A stretch of 64,000 nucleotides of DNA, taken from contig CACYHO010000001.1 of the NCBI GenBank assembly GCA_902774285.1, forward strand, positions 266,077-330,076, given 5' to 3'. Positions 42,689 through 50,844 of this stretch are shown here, in pieces. The notes under the pieces were generated by a model, which was given only the letters and a program-made list of their open reading frames with translations, was not told where the DNA came from and did no database searches. How positions within the stretch are numbered: the first letter of the stretch is position 1; every line of letters starts with the position of its first letter. Both the position numbers and the translations under genes were made by a program. Origin of the DNA: an uncultured Pseudomonadota bacterium (GTDB taxonomy: Bacteria > Pseudomonadota > Alphaproteobacteria > Rs-D84).

Positions 42689-43630
42689 TTATCTTTCTCC
42701 TTTTGTTGTTGTTACCAGTCCGGTATATTTTTTTAATCCCATAACAATGTTCATATTTTCAATTGCAGAACCAGATGCCCCTTTGCCAAGGTTATCGAAT
42801 CTTGAAACCAGGGTGATTCTGTCATTGTTTCCAAATACGGACACTTCCATGTCATCGCGACCCGCGAATGCAGATGCAGACATAAAACCATTTTCATCAT
42901 TGTTTTCAGCAAAATGAACCAAACCATTTACATATAATGATTTATATGTTTGTTTGATATCTTCGATATTACCACGCAATGCATTTGCTGGTAAAAACAC
43001 AACAGTTGTCATTCCTTTGTAAAAAGAAGAAACAATTGGTGAAAACAAGGGGGCATTTTTCAAACCACAAACCTTTGTCATTTCTGGCAAATGTTTATGA
43101 TTTTGTGTTAAGCCATAAATTCTTGGTGCTTCAAACAGGTCTGGTCTGTTATCAGATTCATATTCTGCAATCATTTTCTTTCCACCACCAGAATATCCGG
43201 TCAAAGAATATGCAGACAATATTGTATCCGCAGATATCAATCTTTGATATACCAATGGTGCGACCAATGCGATAAATCCACTGGCATGGCAACCAGGGTT
43301 TGCGATTCTTTTAGAATTTCTTATTTTATATTCTTGGTTAGGCAATTCAGCAAAACCGTAAGTCCAATTGTCATTTGTTCTGTGTGCGGTTGATGCATCA
43401 ATAATAACAGTATTTTTATTTTCAACCATTTTGACGGCTTCGATACTTTCCGCATCAGGCAAACACAAAAAAGCAATATCAGATGAATTTAAGGCTTCTT
43501 TTCTCGCATCTGGCGATTTTCTAAGTTCTTCGGGCAGCGTGATTAATTCAATATCTTTTCTCTTTGAAAGCCTTTCAAAGATTTGCAGACCTGTCGTTCC
43601 TTTGCTGCCGTCTATAAATATCTTATACAT
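42689..43630 (-). CDS. argC: N-acetyl-gamma-glutamyl-phosphate reductase, type 2
   Basis: A 313-residue enzyme of the short type 2 class. The N-terminal NADP-binding segment is IFIDGSKGTTGLQI, the catalytic Cys lies in ANPGCHASGF, and YSLTGYSGGGKKMI is the substrate-binding loop. It reduces N-acetylglutamyl phosphate to the semialdehyde, the third step of arginine synthesis. It is first in the minus-strand arginine operon; CGGAG precedes the ATG. Confidence 0.95.
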   Translation of the reverse strand: MYKIFIDGSKGTTGLQIFERLSKRKDIELITLPEELRKSPDARKEALNSSDIAFLCLPDAESIEAVKMVENKNTVIIDASTAHRTNDNWTYGFAELPNQEYKIRNSKRIANPGCHASGFIALVAPLVYQRLISADTILSAYSLTGYSGGGKKMIAEYESDNRPDLFEAPRIYGLTQNHKHLPEMTKVCGLKNAPLFSPIVSSFYKGMTTVVFLPANALRGNIEDIKQTYKSLYVNGLVHFAENNDENGFMSASAFAGRDDMEVSVFGNNDRITLVSRFDNLGKGASGSAIENMNIVMGLKKYTGLVTTTKGER

Positions 43631-43769
43631 ATAACCGGTCTCCGTTTTTTAAGCGACATTATGGGACATTTTTGCATAAAAAACAAAAAGGTCAAGTAAA
43701 TATAAGGTATTAGTTCATATGTTCTGATATTGGTTTGTTGTTGATAAAAAAGCATTAAAGATAATTTTA

Positions 43770-43797
43770 TTGCAAAAATTTAGTATAAATATATAAT
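43770..43797 (+). promoter_or_regulatory. tRNA-Gln promoter
   Basis: TTGCAA (43770-43775), a 16-base spacer and TATAAT (43792-43797). The predicted 5' leader is only about six bases. Confidence 0.65.
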
Positions 43798-43808
43798 AAG
43801 GCTTACAT

Positions 43809-43882
43809 TGGAGCGTCGTCTAATGGTAGGACAAGAGATTTTGGTTCTCTTTATCATGGTTCGAATCCGTGCGCTCCAACCA
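43809..43882 (+). tRNA. tRNA-Gln (TTG)
   Basis: A complete cloverleaf: acceptor TGGAGCG/CGCTCCA, discriminator A and an encoded CCA. The D arm is GTCTAATGGTAGGAC. The anticodon stem-loop AGAGA-TTTTGGT-TCTCT gives anticodon TTG, and the T arm is CATGG-TTCGAAT-CCGTG. The gene stands alone between the arginine and efflux operons, with its own promoter and terminator. Confidence 0.96.
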
Positions 43883-43889
43883 AGAAATC

Positions 43890-43917
43890 TGCCGGTTTTA
43901 GACCGGTTTTTTATTTT
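43890..43917 (+). terminator. tRNA-Gln terminator
   Basis: CCGGT-TTTAG-ACCGG followed by TTTTTTA and a second T-run. Confidence 0.85.
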
Positions 43918-43992
43918 TTTAATAACAAAATCTCGATTCGGTTTTACATAAGCGCGCGGATTCTTTTGCAAGCGGAATGTTTTATAAAAATT

Positions 43993-44008
43993 ATTAAATT
44001 TTTTAATA
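43993..44008. promoter_or_regulatory. Inverted-repeat operator site 1 of the MarR operon
   Basis: A 16-base AT-rich imperfect palindrome, ATTAAATTTTTTAATA, placed nine bases upstream of the -35. It differs from site 2 at one base. It is a likely binding site for the MarR protein encoded just downstream. Confidence 0.55.
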
Positions 44009-44016
44009 TTTTAGTC

Positions 44017-44044
44017 TTGACTTTATTCTGGGTATGAATATAAT
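44017..44044 (+). promoter_or_regulatory. Promoter of the MarR-TolC-adaptor-RND operon
   Basis: TTGACT (44017-44022), a 16-base spacer and TATAAT (44039-44044). It is bracketed by two matching inverted repeats. The leader is about 46 bases, with AAGGGG before the ATG. Confidence 0.8.
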
Positions 44045-44045
44045 C

Positions 44046-44061
44046 ATTAAAGTTTTTAATA
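44046..44061. promoter_or_regulatory. Inverted-repeat operator site 2 of the MarR operon
   Basis: ATTAAAGTTTTTAATA, one mismatch from site 1 and 53 bases downstream of it. It covers the expected transcription start, where a bound repressor would block RNA polymerase. Confidence 0.55.
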
Positions 44062-44096
44062 ATTCGTATTTTTTAGTAATTACCAAGGGGTGTTTT

Positions 44097-44546
44097 ATGA
44101 CACATACAGAAGTGACAGAATTAATGGCAGAAAATATGCGCATTATGGGACGTCTGTCCAGCAGGTTACAACCTTTGTTGGAAGACAATTCTAAAAATTC
44201 CAGACAGCAAATGTCTGTTTTAGTTCGTCTTTATTTAGCGGGCAAAATCAAATTGAAAGATTTTGCAAATCGTGAAGTTATATCTACGGCTAATCTTTGT
44301 GCTGTATTTCGCAAATTGGAACAAGACAAATTGGTCGTGCGTTCTATTGATGAAAATGATCATCGTGATACTTGGTATGAAGTGACAAAATTAGGCAAAG
44401 CTTTGGCTGAAAAATTAATTGATAAATTTATGCAAGGTCTTGAATCTTTGTGCAAGGTTTTACCACGTGAAGACGAAGATAAATTGGCGAATACTGTTAA
44501 AACTATAAATGAAATTCTGAAAAAGATGGAGGTTTTGAATGCGTAA
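44097..44546 (+). CDS. MarR-family transcriptional regulator
   Basis: A 149-residue winged-helix regulator. The core is QQMSVLVRLYLAGKIKLKDFAN, the recognition helix STANLCAVFRKLEQDKLV and the wing RSIDENDHRDTWYEVTKLGKAL with the D-x-x-D-x-R type pattern. N- and C-terminal helices form the dimer interface. It heads the efflux operon and most likely represses it through the two inverted repeats around its promoter. I start at ATG 44097 after AAGGGG; the ORF start at 44034 lies over the -10. Confidence 0.92.
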   Translation: MTHTEVTELMAENMRIMGRLSSRLQPLLEDNSKNSRQQMSVLVRLYLAGKIKLKDFANREVISTANLCAVFRKLEQDKLVVRSIDENDHRDTWYEVTKLGKALAEKLIDKFMQGLESLCKVLPREDEDKLANTVKTINEILKKMEVLNA

Positions 44547-45849
44547 ATTATTTTGTGCGTTTTTATGTGCGCTGATGGTTATTCCAAATGCTTTTGGTAT
44601 AGAATTATCGTTGAAAGATGCTGTTGATAAAATTGTTGCAGAATCTAATGATGTAAAAAAAGCAGACGCAAATTTAAAAAAAGCAAAAGCCCAATTGGAT
44701 ACGATAAATGCAAATCGTTGGATGTCAATAGAAAGTACACTGTCTTATATGAATTTGATAGATCCAAAACATCCAACCAGTTCCAAAGGAATCACAATTC
44801 CATCTGAGATTGGTGCTATCTTAGAACATTCACCAATACAATTCGGAGAGATTCCGGATAATATTTTTATGGCCGGGGTTCAAGTGACACAACCTATTTA
44901 TACATTTGGAAAAATTGGCAATGCGGTTGATGCAATGCACGATGCAATTGATATGTCTAAGTCCGCAAAAGAATTAACTTTGCGTGAAGTCAAATATGCT
45001 GCTGCTAATCTTTATTGGACTGCAAAAATGACAGATGAAATTGTAGCGGCCAGTGAAAAAAATCTTAAGAATGCACGTGCGGCAAAAAAGAAATTAACAG
45101 CGGCCGGTCGTGCAAATCGTAGTAATTTGATCAAGATTGAATCTGATATAGCAATAAAAGAAATAAATTTATCTGATGCTATGTTTGATCGTGATACTGC
45201 ATACAGTATGTTAAAAATTATGGCAGGTATCGATGAAACCGAAGAAGTTGTTTTAACAGATAATTTCCCAGATAAATTTGAAGTCATAAATGTAAAAGAA
45301 TTAAAATCTAATCCGCAATGGGATATTTATCAAAAACAAGTGAAAATGTATGAATCAAATGCACGATCAAAACGTGCCGGTGGATATCCGACATTGGCAG
45401 CCGTCGGTGCATATGATTATTATTCTTTGGGCACAGATGTTGGTAATATATTTAGTAAAGAAGGCAGTCAATCTGCTTATGTTGGACTGGCTTTAAAGGT
45501 TCCGTTATTCAGTGGTGGTTTGCATTCTGCAAATGCAACAATTGAAGCGATGAATGCAGAAGCCGCACATCAAGAATTGGATAAGTCTAAGAAATTGATA
45601 CGTCATGAATATAATACAGCAGTAAGAAAATATAAACATCTTTGTGATGATTTGGGTAAATTAAAAGATGCGCATAATTTAGCACAAAAAGCATATGATG
45701 TATCTGTAAATCGTTTCGCAGCAGGTCAAACATCTGCCATTGAGTTGTCTGATGTTTCTGGTGCGTTGTATCAAATGGATATGGCATTGATAAGTGCGAA
45801 ATATAATATTTTGATGGCTGGCGAATCTGTAAAAAAATTGGGTGAATAA
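44539..45849 (+). CDS. TolC-family outer-membrane efflux protein
   Basis: A 436-residue protein with a signal peptide (FCAFLCALMVIPNAFG). Two related halves of long coiled helices follow (ADANLKKAKAQLDTINANRW; KLTAAGRANRSNLIKIESDIA and, in the second half, NRFAAGQTSAIELSDVSGALYQ). This is the TolC/OEP repeat with its A-G-x-x-[ST]-x-[IL]-[ED] motif. It forms a trimeric duct through the outer membrane. It overlaps the MarR gene by eight bases and has GGAGGT upstream. Confidence 0.93.
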   Translation: MRKLFCAFLCALMVIPNAFGIELSLKDAVDKIVAESNDVKKADANLKKAKAQLDTINANRWMSIESTLSYMNLIDPKHPTSSKGITIPSEIGAILEHSPIQFGEIPDNIFMAGVQVTQPIYTFGKIGNAVDAMHDAIDMSKSAKELTLREVKYAAANLYWTAKMTDEIVAASEKNLKNARAAKKKLTAAGRANRSNLIKIESDIAIKEINLSDAMFDRDTAYSMLKIMAGIDETEEVVLTDNFPDKFEVINVKELKSNPQWDIYQKQVKMYESNARSKRAGGYPTLAAVGAYDYYSLGTDVGNIFSKEGSQSAYVGLALKVPLFSGGLHSANATIEAMNAEAAHQELDKSKKLIRHEYNTAVRKYKHLCDDLGKLKDAHNLAQKAYDVSVNRFAAGQTSAIELSDVSGALYQMDMALISAKYNILMAGESVKKLGE

Positions 45850-45850
45850 A

Positions 45851-46477
45851 ATGGTTAAATTAACAAAAACAGAAATTATAGAAAATATAGTAAAAAAACT
45901 TAAAACACGCAGATCCAAAGCGATTATTTATACAGTGTTTTTGGTATTGGTTGCTTGCGCTTTTGCAAATCGTTTTTACGCGGTAACCCAAGAAAATAAT
46001 TTTGAAGTTTTTAATATTATTCGTCATAACAATCAAAATGGAGTCCCTGTTCGTGTGTTAGAAATGCAAAAAACAGATGGTGTTTTATATGAACCAATAA
46101 CAATTAAAAATAATCGCGGATATGTTTCCGGGGCACGTTTAAATTATTTCAAAGCAGGGCAAAAAATAGGAAATTGTAAAATTGTTTCTGTATCGCGTAA
46201 CATAGATTTAGATACGGGTATGCACGTTATAAAAACATCTGGTTGTGCAAATGGTTTGCAATATGTTGAAAATAAAAAGAATGGTTTTTATGTCCCTGTA
46301 TCTGCGTTACACGGATTTTCTGTATATATTGTGAATAATGGCATTGCCGAAAAACGAGATGTTGTTATAGAAAATCGTGATTTGGACAATGCATTAATTA
46401 AATCGGGAATCAATGCGGGTGATATACTTATCTTATCTAATATTCAAAACGGTGAAAAAATCAAAGTAGAAAAGTAA
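45851..46477 (+). CDS. Truncated periplasmic adaptor (MFP-like) of an RND pump
   Basis: A 208-residue protein with one N-terminal membrane anchor (IIYTVFLVLVACAFANRFY). The part after it resembles the membrane-proximal and beta-barrel domains of RND adaptors: GFYVPVSALHGFSVYIVNNGIAEKR matches the vvP...Al......Vyvv...g.a..r consensus, and LIKSGINAGDILILS matches GL..GD.Vv. Adaptors are usually 350-400 residues, with an alpha-helical hairpin and lipoyl domain. The hairpin is missing and the lipoyl part is short. Its place between tolC and the RND gene supports the role. It begins two bases after the tolC stop. Confidence 0.7.
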   Translation: MVKLTKTEIIENIVKKLKTRRSKAIIYTVFLVLVACAFANRFYAVTQENNFEVFNIIRHNNQNGVPVRVLEMQKTDGVLYEPITIKNNRGYVSGARLNYFKAGQKIGNCKIVSVSRNIDLDTGMHVIKTSGCANGLQYVENKKNGFYVPVSALHGFSVYIVNNGIAEKRDVVIENRDLDNALIKSGINAGDILILSNIQNGEKIKVEK

Positions 46478-46488
46478 AGGAAATCAAA

Positions 46489-49400
46489 ATGTTAAAGTTC
46501 TTTATTCGTAAACCTGTCACAACAATTATGTTTGTTTTGTTCTTTGTGATATTGGGAATAGTTTCTTTCCCAAAGATGAACATAGAACGTACACCGTCTG
46601 TTGATTTTCCTTATGTGACAGTGACATTTATTTATCCTGGGGCAACACCAGAAGAAATAGAAAATCAAGTTGTAAAAAAAGCGGAAAACGCTGTGTCCGA
46701 AGTGTCAGGATTGAAAAAGATCACTTCCCAGGTTTATGAAAATTCTGCATTTGTGATTTCTGAATTTAATTTGGGTGTTAATGTTGATGATAAAGCAAAC
46801 GAAGTAAAGGCAAAGATAGACGGACTTGCCAATGAATTTCCTGATGATTTGAAACAACCTGTTATTGCAAAATTAAATCCGTTACAAACTTCTGTTTTAG
46901 ACATTGTTATAAAAGGTGGCAATCCGCGTGATGTTGAAAAATATGTATCAGATACGCTTTCAAATAAAATAACCGCAGTGAAAGGTGTTGCTTCTGTTAA
47001 TACTTTTGGTGGTTTGCAACGTGCTGTTCGTATCGCGATGGATCCAGATTTAATGGCGGCGCACGGTGTTACGATAACGGATATTGTAAGTTCTATTGCG
47101 ACACATAATTTAAATGTTCCTGGTGGAAAAATTGAAACATCTATTAATTCGGAAAATGTACGTTTCATTGGTGAATTTAAAGATGTAAAAGCCATTTCAA
47201 ATCTTGAAATCACAACAGTCGAAGGAGAAACTTTTAAATTATCAGATGTTGCAAGCATAACAGATGCTGCGCGTGATATTGAAAAAGGTGCGCTTTTTAA
47301 TGGTGAAAATGTTGTTATTTTGTCTGTTGTAAAATCTTCTGATGGTAATGCGATTAAAATTTCTAGGGCTTTGAACAAAAAAATGGCAGAATTTGAAAGT
47401 GAGCTTAAAACCAAATTCCCAGATGCAACAATGCAAATAGTATCTGATTCATCAACGCATGTATCAGAAGATACTAACGATACAATCAATGGTATTATAT
47501 TGGGTGTTATATTTACAATCATTGTTTTGTTGGCATTTACGCGTAATTGGCGTTCAACAATTATAGCGGGGGTTGTAATACCTGCGTCTTTGTTGTCAGG
47601 TTTCTTCCTTATGGATGGATCTGGGTTTACAATTAATTCAATGACTTTATTAGCATATGCAACGGCGCTTGGTACGCTTGTGTCAAATGCTATTATTTTG
47701 ATTGAATCTGCATTAACAGAATTGCGTGCTGGTAAAACACCAGAACAGGCTGCAGAAGACGGAACGCGTAATGTTGCTGTTCCTGTGTTGGCAGGTGTCG
47801 GAACCAATGTGGTTGTGTTTTTGCCTTTGGCATTTATGGGCGGCATTGTCGGTCAATTTATGTTACAGTTTGGTATGACAGTTGTTTATTTAACTTTATT
47901 GTCTTTGTTGTTTTCTTTTACGTTAACGCCTATGATGATCGCAAAGTTATTAAGATTGCCACGTAAGATTCAAACTAAACGAGATATTAAAGAAATAGAA
48001 GAGCACAACAATCAATCGCGTTTACACAGTTGGTATCAATATCAAATCCGTCATCCTTTCATCGTTATTATAGGTGCTTTTGCTGTATTAATAATGTCTG
48101 CGCAATTGATGAAGTTTGTTGGAAATGAATTTTCACCATCAACAGATGCGAATGAAATAACAATTATTGCGCGTGCGCCAATGGGTAGTGTGTATGCTAA
48201 ATCTGAAGCCATTGCACGTGAAATTGATAAACGTGTAAAAGAATTTCCAGAAGTAGAATCTACAACAATCAAGATAGGCGACAACGGACTGCAAAATATC
48301 GATGTAAAAGTTACATTGGTTGATGTAGAAAAACGTGATATTAGTGATAAAAAATTGGCACAAAAAATGTTGCCAAGATTGTCTGATATCGTAGATGCAG
48401 AAATACAAATTCGTGCTGGTGAAAATATCAGTGGATCTGGGATAAAATCGGATATGCAGTTGAATATTTATGGTGAAGATGATGCAAAACGTAATGCCTA
48501 TGCCAATCAAATAATTGATATAATAAACAACATTGATGCAGTTCAAAGTGCTGTTTTGGCACAACAAGTACCAGCAAATGAAATTCGTTTTGTTCCAGAT
48601 AGTGAAAAAATGAATTTTTGGGGTGTAAAAAACGTGTCTGCAGGTTCAACATTACGTACAGCATTGTTTGGTAATGATAGTTATAAATATAAAGAAAAGG
48701 GCGATGAATATCCAATCATTTTGGAATTTGAAAAACAGTTCAAAAAACAATCCATGTTTGACAGTGTTTATGTGAATTCTCAAAAGGGTATGGTTGCGCT
48801 TTCTCAATTAGGAATATTGGAAAACGTGCCCGCTACATCTAATATTTATCGTATCAATAAAAATCGTGTGACAGAAATCGATATTAATATTGGTAAATCT
48901 ACAGTTGGACCCGTTCAAGCACAAATACAAAAACAATTAGATATGATAAATTGGGAGCCGGGTTACAGTGCTTCTTTTGCTGGTATGTCGGAAATTCAAG
49001 ACGAATCAACATCTGAAATTGCCCAGGCTTTCTTGTTGGCAACCATACTAACATTTATGTTGTTGGCGGCAATTATGAATTCTTTTATACACCCATTCAC
49101 AATAGCAACTTCTATTGTCACAAGTTTTGCCGGGGTGTTTGTGGCATTATTCTTGTCAGGTGCGTCGTTTAATGTTGGAGCCATGCTTGCTTTTATTATG
49201 TTGGTTGGTTTGGTGGTTAATAACAATATTTTGGTGTTGGAACCAACGGTTGTTCGCGTGCAAAATGGGGAAGAAGCTAAAAAAGTGTTGTGGGAAGAAT
49301 TGATGGATAAAAAACGTATGATTTGGATGACCACAATAGCTGTTGTTGCCGGTATGATACCACAATTATGGTCTAATGACGGTTTAAAAGTTGCGATGGG

Positions 49401-49512
49401 TGCGGTTATGATCGGTGGTATGTGCGCTTCTTTGATATGGACATTTACTTTGACACCATCTTTGTTCTTTGTAATGGAAAGATTACGCAAGAAAATATAC
49501 AGAAATAAATAA
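46489..49512 (+). CDS. RND-family efflux permease with altered proton-relay residues
   Basis: A 1007-residue RND (HAE1-like) protein with 12 membrane spans and two large periplasmic loops. The N-terminus MLKFFIRKPVTTIMF, IYPGATPEEIENQVVKKAE and the duplicated second half are typical. In AcrB, TM4 carries Asp407-Asp408 for proton transfer; here the same place reads LVSNA (Ser399, Asn400). The TM10 Lys940 position reads N (VVNNNILVLE). Coupling to the proton gradient is therefore doubtful or uses other residues. The substrate is unknown. It is last in the MarR-TolC-adaptor-RND operon, 11 bases after the adaptor. Confidence 0.9.
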   Translation: MLKFFIRKPVTTIMFVLFFVILGIVSFPKMNIERTPSVDFPYVTVTFIYPGATPEEIENQVVKKAENAVSEVSGLKKITSQVYENSAFVISEFNLGVNVDDKANEVKAKIDGLANEFPDDLKQPVIAKLNPLQTSVLDIVIKGGNPRDVEKYVSDTLSNKITAVKGVASVNTFGGLQRAVRIAMDPDLMAAHGVTITDIVSSIATHNLNVPGGKIETSINSENVRFIGEFKDVKAISNLEITTVEGETFKLSDVASITDAARDIEKGALFNGENVVILSVVKSSDGNAIKISRALNKKMAEFESELKTKFPDATMQIVSDSSTHVSEDTNDTINGIILGVIFTIIVLLAFTRNWRSTIIAGVVIPASLLSGFFLMDGSGFTINSMTLLAYATALGTLVSNAIILIESALTELRAGKTPEQAAEDGTRNVAVPVLAGVGTNVVVFLPLAFMGGIVGQFMLQFGMTVVYLTLLSLLFSFTLTPMMIAKLLRLPRKIQTKRDIKEIEEHNNQSRLHSWYQYQIRHPFIVIIGAFAVLIMSAQLMKFVGNEFSPSTDANEITIIARAPMGSVYAKSEAIAREIDKRVKEFPEVESTTIKIGDNGLQNIDVKVTLVDVEKRDISDKKLAQKMLPRLSDIVDAEIQIRAGENISGSGIKSDMQLNIYGEDDAKRNAYANQIIDIINNIDAVQSAVLAQQVPANEIRFVPDSEKMNFWGVKNVSAGSTLRTALFGNDSYKYKEKGDEYPIILEFEKQFKKQSMFDSVYVNSQKGMVALSQLGILENVPATSNIYRINKNRVTEIDINIGKSTVGPVQAQIQKQLDMINWEPGYSASFAGMSEIQDESTSEIAQAFLLATILTFMLLAAIMNSFIHPFTIATSIVTSFAGVFVALFLSGASFNVGAMLAFIMLVGLVVNNNILVLEPTVVRVQNGEEAKKVLWEELMDKKRMIWMTTIAVVAGMIPQLWSNDGLKVAMGAVMIGGMCASLIWTFTLTPSLFFVMERLRKKIYRNK

Positions 49513-49567
49513 TATTTGACGAAATATGCTTTAGGTATTAAGCTGTAGGTTGTAAAAAAGGCAAAAT

Positions 49568-50212
49568 ATGACAAACAATAAAATTGTTTCAGATATTAAA
49601 AAAGCAGGATTGGTCACAACCGCTGTTTTTACATTGAATGCGTGTGGCAATAAACAATTGTCGGAAAGCCAAATGCAAATCGCTCAAGCCAAAACAGATA
49701 GTACTTTGGCTGTTCATCATGAATACAGAATGGCAAAAGCGGCCGTCGATTTCGGTGAAACAAAGATTAACGAGTATCGTAATGCCAATAAAAATTTAGT
49801 TAAGATGTATGCAGAAAATTATATCAAATCTAGTATAACAGATATTGCTTTGCGCAGATTTATGTTGAATGCGATTGATAATGAATCTGTATTGTTTGCG
49901 TTGGATAACGAAGATGTAGAAAATGATACAATTTCAGTTAACACATTGACTACAATGCGTTATGTTCGTCGTACACAAAGATGGTTCAATGATATGATAT
50001 TATATTTAACAGATAAATATACAGAACAACAATTGTTAAACAGTGAATTTTTTAATGTTATTAACAATCCAAAATTAAAAAGAAAATTTGAATATAATAC
50101 AAAACAAATAGAATATTTGAATTCTTGTATAGAATTCCCATTGAAACGTGAAAACGCTATTAAAACTGAAGTATTAAATAAATATGTAAAAGAAGCAAAA
50201 AGACAAAGATAA
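49568..50212 (+). CDS. Putative lipoprotein, function unknown
   Basis: A 214-residue protein. The N-terminus has a basic stretch, a short hydrophobic segment and TLNAC, a loose lipobox with Cys27. The rest is helical and charged, without transmembrane segments (QMQIAQAKTDSTLAV, YVRRTQRWFNDMILYLTDKY). It may be anchored in the inner or outer membrane. I do not recognise the family. It follows the RND gene by 55 bases, within which TTGACG may be a -35. The HAD gene starts four bases after its stop. Confidence 0.6.
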   Translation: MTNNKIVSDIKKAGLVTTAVFTLNACGNKQLSESQMQIAQAKTDSTLAVHHEYRMAKAAVDFGETKINEYRNANKNLVKMYAENYIKSSITDIALRRFMLNAIDNESVLFALDNEDVENDTISVNTLTTMRYVRRTQRWFNDMILYLTDKYTEQQLLNSEFFNVINNPKLKRKFEYNTKQIEYLNSCIEFPLKRENAIKTEVLNKYVKEAKRQR

Positions 50213-50216
50213 CCAC

Positions 50217-50816
50217 ATGTTAAAGAAAGTAGATGTTGTAGTTTTTGATTTTGATGGGACGCTTTCGGCCAGTGATTCAAATTACGAATTTTTCAAGTAT
50301 TGCTTTAAGCATTCAATACGTCCTTGGTTGTTTTTACCATGTGTTTTGGCTGGTGCTATCGGTTCTTTTTTGAATCATGATGGAATATGGTGGCGTGAAA
50401 CAATTCGTAATTTTATAACACCAAAAATGGTTGATGATTATTCTGTGGCGGTTCTAAAATTGCACAGACAAAAACGTTTTGGGTGGGCAAAAGAAGTTGT
50501 ATCTAAAGAACATGCCAAGGGTAATAAGGTACTTTTGATTTCCGCTTCGCCCGACTATTTAATCCCGTTTTTGGTAAGTGATATGAAATTTGATGCTGTC
50601 TTTTGTTCAAAAATGGAAAAAGAAAAACCATATAAGTATAAATTCTTATGTTGGGGTAAAAACAAAGTAATCGCATTAGATAATTGGGCGATAGAGCATA
50701 AATATATTCCAAATGTTGTTCGTGCTTATTCAGACAGCAAGAGCGATATGCCAATAATGGAAATAGCAAAAGAACAAGTTTGGATAGATAAGAAAACAGG
50801 TTTAAGAAAATTATAA
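50217..50816 (+). CDS. HAD-IB family phosphatase (PgpC/SerB-like)
   Basis: A 199-residue HAD hydrolase. Motif I is VVFDFDGTLSASD with the nucleophile Asp, motif II is LLISASPDYL, motif III uses the Lys in KMEKEKPYKYK, and motif IV is AYSDSKSDMPIME. A helical cap follows motif I. The layout is closest to PgpC (phosphatidylglycerophosphate phosphatase) and the SerB group. The substrate is inferred only. It is transcribed with the upstream lipoprotein gene. Confidence 0.85.
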   Translation: MLKKVDVVVFDFDGTLSASDSNYEFFKYCFKHSIRPWLFLPCVLAGAIGSFLNHDGIWWRETIRNFITPKMVDDYSVAVLKLHRQKRFGWAKEVVSKEHAKGNKVLLISASPDYLIPFLVSDMKFDAVFCSKMEKEKPYKYKFLCWGKNKVIALDNWAIEHKYIPNVVRAYSDSKSDMPIMEIAKEQVWIDKKTGLRKL

Positions 50817-50844
50817 AAACACCGGCATTTGCCGGTGTTTTTTT
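50817..50844. terminator. Bidirectional intrinsic terminator
   Basis: ACACCGGC-ATTT-GCCGGTGT with A-run before and T-run after. It serves the HAD gene and the convergent rmuC. Confidence 0.92.

Noticed and set aside
46734..47846. 370-codon minus-strand ORF opposite the RND gene
   Set aside because: It is an antisense shadow of a clearly conserved RND frame, with no ribosome-binding site and Ser/Thr/Ile-rich composition typical of shadows.
36768..50837. ACCGGCAAATGCCGGT-like palindromes at 36771 and 50820, and a similar one inside the MerR gene
   Set aside because: I considered DNA-uptake signals or a dispersed repeat. Two are plain intrinsic terminators, and the third is a partial in-gene match. 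There are too few copies to claim more.
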